NCBI GenBank assembly: GCA_021613375.1
Contig: CM038710.1
Coordinates: 23,673,667-23,737,666, forward strand
Source of the DNA: Megaleporinus macrocephalus
Taxonomy: Eukaryota; Chordata; Actinopteri; Characiformes; Anostomidae
Reading direction: 5' to 3'
Length of the DNA stretch: 64,000 nt
Shown: one piece after another, positions 60,506-64,000 of the stretch
How the letters are laid out: each line of letters begins with the position of its first letter
Numbering within the stretch: the stretch's first letter is position 1
The notes under the pieces: generated by a model
What the model saw: the letters and a program-made list of their open reading frames with translations, nothing else
What the model was told of the DNA's origin: nothing
Database searches by the model: none
Program-made: the position numbers and the translations under genes

Positions 60506-61157
60506 TGCTGTATTAATCTGAAAACATGTTTTCTTATCAGAGGAAATTAGCTGTTGTATTACGCACACACAATACTTTTGTCCAAATGCACATATTCATG
60601 TAGGTATGCAAGCAAAATGCCGAAGGTATTTACTGATGCACAAGTACATTTCACCACAACCATTTTGGAAATTCAGTACAAGTTTGAATCAAATATACTA
60701 ATGCATTTTTCCATAAACACTCAAGTGATATACTATAGTGGATTCATATAATTGGTTTTTAAAGCTCCTTTGTATTGAAGCTTCCATCTCTTTAGATATT
60801 TTGGAAAAACATATAATTTGCTACATAAAATACAGCACTTGGGAAAGGCACTTGGCCTGTAAAGTTGACTGGATACCAGTTTAGCTTTGCAGTCCTAAAG
60901 ACAATATAAACATAACTGAAATAAACACATATGGAACTGAAACAAAATGAAAAGTAATGGCATATTGTTGTTTTAAAATGTAACAAATCACTGTTCCAAC
61001 ACAATATTTGATTTTAAACAATATCAAAGTGCAAGGTTTAAATATTTTGTAGTACCAACCAACATGAAAGAGTGCACTCTATACATGTGACCAAGTGCCT
61101 CTATAATATGCACAAATGTTACACCTTCACTGTTTCCTTTAGAAGATGTTACCTGAA
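60470..61157 (-). terminator. rad9b: Probable rad9b 3' UTR and minus-strand poly(A) signal
   Basis: Between the rad9b stop and pptc7, the first canonical minus-strand AATAAA I find is at 60,492-60,487 (TTTATT on the plus strand). That would give a 3' UTR of about 680 bases whose end overlaps the pptc7 3' end. No other canonical signal was seen in this interval. Confidence 0.5.
60506..61157. other. Interval between pptc7 and the rad9b stop codon
   Basis: AT-rich, with no coding exon recognised. It is most simply the rad9b 3' UTR on the minus strand. Confidence 0.45.
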
Positions 61158-61289
61158 TTACTCTTCCACTCTGACACCATCATCTCTGGCATCATCCTCA
61201 GTGTCACTGGCACAAACCAGACTGGGCAGTTCCAACGCATTACCATCTGCCATGTTGCCCGATACTGCTCCAAAGAGCAGAGAATGGAT
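61158..61289 (-). CDS. rad9b: rad9b last coding exon
   Basis: The minus-strand acceptor TTTTATAACAG precedes 61,289. The exon encodes 43 residues and TAA at 61,160-61,158. It holds the LFGAVS block and the acidic Ser/Thr cluster CASDTEDD. Confidence 0.83.
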   Translation of the reverse strand: MHSLLFGAVSGNMADGNALELPSLVCASDTEDDARDDGVRVEE

Positions 61290-61753
61290 CTGTTATAAAA
61301 TAATATTGAGAAGGAAAGGAAAATTGTTCTCGAATTAACATATGGTCTAACATTTTGTATGTCAACTTAAAAAAAACTGAATGAACTCAGTGTTCATATT
61401 TATCTATGTATGTAAGTGGGTATCTATCTATCTGCTCTTTGTGTATAACCTGCACGTTTCTAACCTTGAATGTGGCTAGTCTTACAGGTGTGTTCAAAAG
61501 AGATCCAGTGCTAACACCACATTCCTTTTTGGGTCTTGAAAAGTCCAATTCTTCTTTTTGGAGCAGTAGGACTTTTCTCATGTGGATGGTTGGGCAGAAG
61601 TCTGGACTTCCCTGGCTTGAGGCCACCTTCTCTCCAGGTGAGAAAGTTAAATGCTCAGTGACCTCTGCCTCCAAAGGACCTTCATGCATAGAAATGTCTG
61701 CTATGGAGGTGTCAGCTCTGGGGGTGCTTGCTGGACAGACATCACTGATGTTT
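61158..61753 (-). CDS. rad9b: RAD9 checkpoint clamp component B, C-terminal part (last two exons)
   Basis: On the minus strand, two exons (61753-61465 and 61289-61158) join in phase 0 across a 175-base GT-AG intron. They encode 139 residues after one base that completes a split codon, then TAA. The end reads IHSLLFGAVSGN, later PSLVCASDTEDD. I recall human RAD9B ending with a similar FFGAVSS block and ASDSEED, while RAD9A has FRSLFFGS and an acidic tail. RAD9 is one third of the 9-1-1 DNA-damage clamp, and its disordered tail recruits TopBP1 through a casein-kinase-type phosphosite. Position beside pptc7 agrees with human RAD9B-PPTC7. The clamp domain itself was not found; it must lie to the right of 61,753, beyond this window or in exons I missed. 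Confidence 0.82.
61465..61753 (-). CDS. rad9b: rad9b penultimate exon (disordered linker)
   Basis: The minus-strand acceptor TTTGCTTAG precedes 61,753 and the donor GTTAGA follows 61,465. After one base completing a split codon it encodes 96 residues rich in Ser, Pro and Glu, with no recognisable fold. This suits the phosphorylated linker after the RAD9 clamp domain. Confidence 0.78.
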
Positions 61754-62469
61754 CTAAGCAAAGATAAATTACAGCAACATTCAATATCTTACAATGCATC
61801 TTCAAGAAAAACCTACCCACCTTTAAAACAAACTAAATCATTAGCTATGATGTAGATTTGCATATCGTCACTGACCAATGAAAAACATGTTTCTCCATGT
61901 TGTTGATTTTTATTTATATACATCATTTAAACACGACAGCTGCCGTTTATATTGTGTAACATTTTCACGATGAACAGACTAATAGAAATGCTCAAAAATA
62001 GCTTGGAAAAAAATTCTGGTTCCTTTGACTTAATTTTATAGTGAAGAAGGTTTTTGGCCTTTCCTCCATTTTTCTTTGGACAGCAGCGATATGTTTATGC
62101 ATCAACCCAAAACACAGAACACTACTAGACGCTAAGCTACTCCATCAGCCACGTGACTGCTATAGTAATACAGCACGTGCAAGCATGTGTGAGAGAACAC
62201 TGAGAAGGGGCCAGTGAAGGAAGCAGAAAGACGAGGGGGGTGGGAGAGTGAAAGAGGGAACTGCAATGCAATGTGGATGGTAAGTGCAATTTTCCCCCAG
62301 GAGAGACTGTACTATATTAGGATTTGGCCCTGTATCAGCTCTGACAGCTATAAAACTCCTCTCTACTGCACGTGCCTAGCAGCATAGAGTAGGCCGAGAG
62401 TGTTGTTTACAGTCACTCTTACTCTATTTTGTACACACTTGAATTATTCAAAGGTCATTAAAGCTACAT
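61754..62469 (-). other. rad9b: Presumed rad9b intron
   Basis: No RAD9-like exon was recognised on the minus strand here; a G-rich purine patch lies at about 62,210-62,250. A very short exon could have been missed. Confidence 0.4.
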
Positions 62470-62479
62470 TTGTGCTTAA

Positions 62480-63640
62480 AAGTGTGTGCACCCTTAAGGG
62501 TTTTCTATATTTCCCCATAAACATGACCTAAAACATTTTCAAACATTTGATTTAATAAATAATACTTTCTGTATCTGGTGTGACCTTGGGTGTCTAAAAG
62601 GTTTCTGGTAACTATTGCTCACTCCTGTGCATCGGCTTGGAAGACTTTTAGTCTGTTGATCAGCAGAGAACATCTTCAGCTCTGGGACTTTAATGTTCCA
62701 AAACATTAACGTTTTTCTTCTTTAACCAGTCTTTAGTGGAACAACTTGTAGGTCAACTTAAGGGTGACTGTCTTGCTGCATGATCCACATTCTCCTGAGA
62801 GTTAGTACACTTTGTGTTAGAACTTGCTGGTGTAATTAAGATTTTGTTTTATCAGTTATGGTAAGCTATTCTGGCCCTGATAAAGCATAACAGCCCAAAC
62901 CATGATACTACCAATTCTGTGTAGGATAAGATAAATGTATTATACTGGAATACAGTGTTTTCTATTCTGCAGGCACAATGGTTCTCATTTAAACCAAAAA
63001 GTTCTATTTTGGTCTTATCCATCCAAAAAATTTTTTTCCAATAGCCTTCTGGATTGTCCATGAAATCTTTGGCAAACTGCAGAAGCAGTTGGAGAAAAGT
63101 GGCTTTCTCCTTACAACCCTGCCATGCACACCATTGTTGTCCTGGTGGTGGGCTCATGAACACTTGCATTAGCCACTGTGAGAGAGCCCTTTAGTCACTT
63201 CAAACTTAACCTGGCTTCCTTTGTAAGCTAGCACACTATTACTCACCTTGCTCTTGAAGTGATTTTTGTTGGTTGACCACTCCTGGAGAGGGTAACAGTG
63301 GTCTTGAATCTTCTTAATTTGTACATTTGTATCTGTCTGTAAATTGGTGGAGTCCAAACTCTTTAGAGATGGTTTTGTAATTCTTTTCAGCCTAATAAGC
63401 ATTTATGACTTGTTTTTTTTCATACCATAAACACTTCTAAAAATATGCGTTAGAAGATCTGACTTTGACAGATCCCTGTTCTCTGAAGACAACATACCCG
63501 ACTGTCATCTCAGAGATTGACTCTAATTTCACCTTCCAATAAATTATAAATCCTAAAGCGCATGTTTTTCCTAATGACCAAGTATTATCCTTTTGACTCA
63601 TTTGTTTAACTTGGTTTTGTTTAATTGTGTTTTATGTTAT
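62480..63640 (-). mobile_element. Decayed Tc1-like transposon, transposase on the minus strand
   Basis: The left edge AAGTGTGTGCACCCTTAAGG followed by GTTTTCTATATTT, and the right part AATGACCAAGTATTATCC with TCATTTGTTTAACTTGG, match a common fish Tc1 family. Frames at 62,852-63,169 and 63,169-63,402 on the minus strand give transposase pieces. The first contains LLQFAKDFMDNPEGYWKKIF and DKTKIELFGLNE, equivalent to the usual region around a catalytic Asp. Internal deletions and stops make it a pseudogene, and it is shorter than a full-length copy. Confidence 0.82.
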
Positions 63641-64000
63641 ACTTATAAAAAAGCTGACCCTTCTGAGTTCAGTTCAGGATTGACTGATACAGATAATCAA
63701 AGATCATGAACAGCTAAATATGATTGTTAATATATATTTTTTTGTTTTAACGTTTTCCAGCTTTACAGCCCTTTGCTGTTGTTTTGTTTTGAATAATTAT
63801 AATTAGTTAACTGAACTGAGAATCTAATCAGAATCTAATCTAAGCAAATTTCAAAAAGGGTCACGTGCACTCCTGCTTTACTGCAATACAAACCTGCAGC
63901 CACACAAGATTTGATAACGTAAAAATATATAGCACTTATAAACATCAAACATATTCAGGAAATAATGGGCAGATACATGAGAAAAATCTCACAAAGTAAA
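63641..64000. other. AT-rich end of the window
   Basis: No exon or repeat family was recognised; probably still within rad9b. Confidence 0.3.

Overview
This is vertebrate nuclear DNA, almost certainly from a teleost fish. The genes have small exons with GT-AG introns, their proteins closely resemble human CUX2, MYL2, PPTC7 and RAD9B, and the non-coding DNA is full of fish-type Tc1/mariner and hAT relics, palindromic elements and dinucleotide repeats. The species is not identifiable by eye. The style of the palindromic elements suggests an ostariophysan (catfish or characin-like) fish, but that is only an impression.

Layout. (1) 1-31,277 is the start of a very large first intron of cux2 on the minus strand. 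The only cux2 coding exon present is exon 1 at 31,278-31,340, inside a CpG-rich promoter region (about 30,690-31,790). The intron holds microsatellites, a Tc1-like fragment, a diverged direct and inverted repeat cluster (28,980-29,930) and several stretches of complex, apparently unique sequence that are candidate enhancers. (2) 31,800-37,500 is intergenic and carries two interspersed repeats. (3) 37,639-43,454 is the complete ventricular/slow-muscle myosin regulatory light chain gene myl2 (7 coding exons, plus strand, 168 aa), with a TATA box, a MEF2-like site and an AATAAA signal. (4) 43,700-49,450 is intergenic and made largely of palindromic elements. (5) 49,983-58,855 is complete pptc7 (6 coding exons, plus strand, 297 aa), a mitochondrial PP2C-type phosphatase. 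Its 3' UTR runs to about 60,500 and its introns hold two nested transposon insertions with intact target-site duplications. (6) 61,158-61,753 holds the last two coding exons of rad9b on the minus strand, convergent with pptc7. The rest of rad9b lies to the right of 61,753 and was not found up to 64,000, where a decayed Tc1 element sits.

The gene set cux2, myl2, pptc7, rad9b is a condensed version of human 12q24.11, where TCTN1, HVCN1, PPP1CC and CCDC63 lie between PPTC7 and MYL2. The four genes do not form a pathway. Their adjacency is inherited synteny. I found no bacterial-type system, CRISPR array or novel multi-gene locus. The most unusual features are the nested transposons with perfect duplications, the large palindromes, the back-to-back poly(A) signals between pptc7 and rad9b, and the short upstream ORFs in the presumed pptc7 leader.
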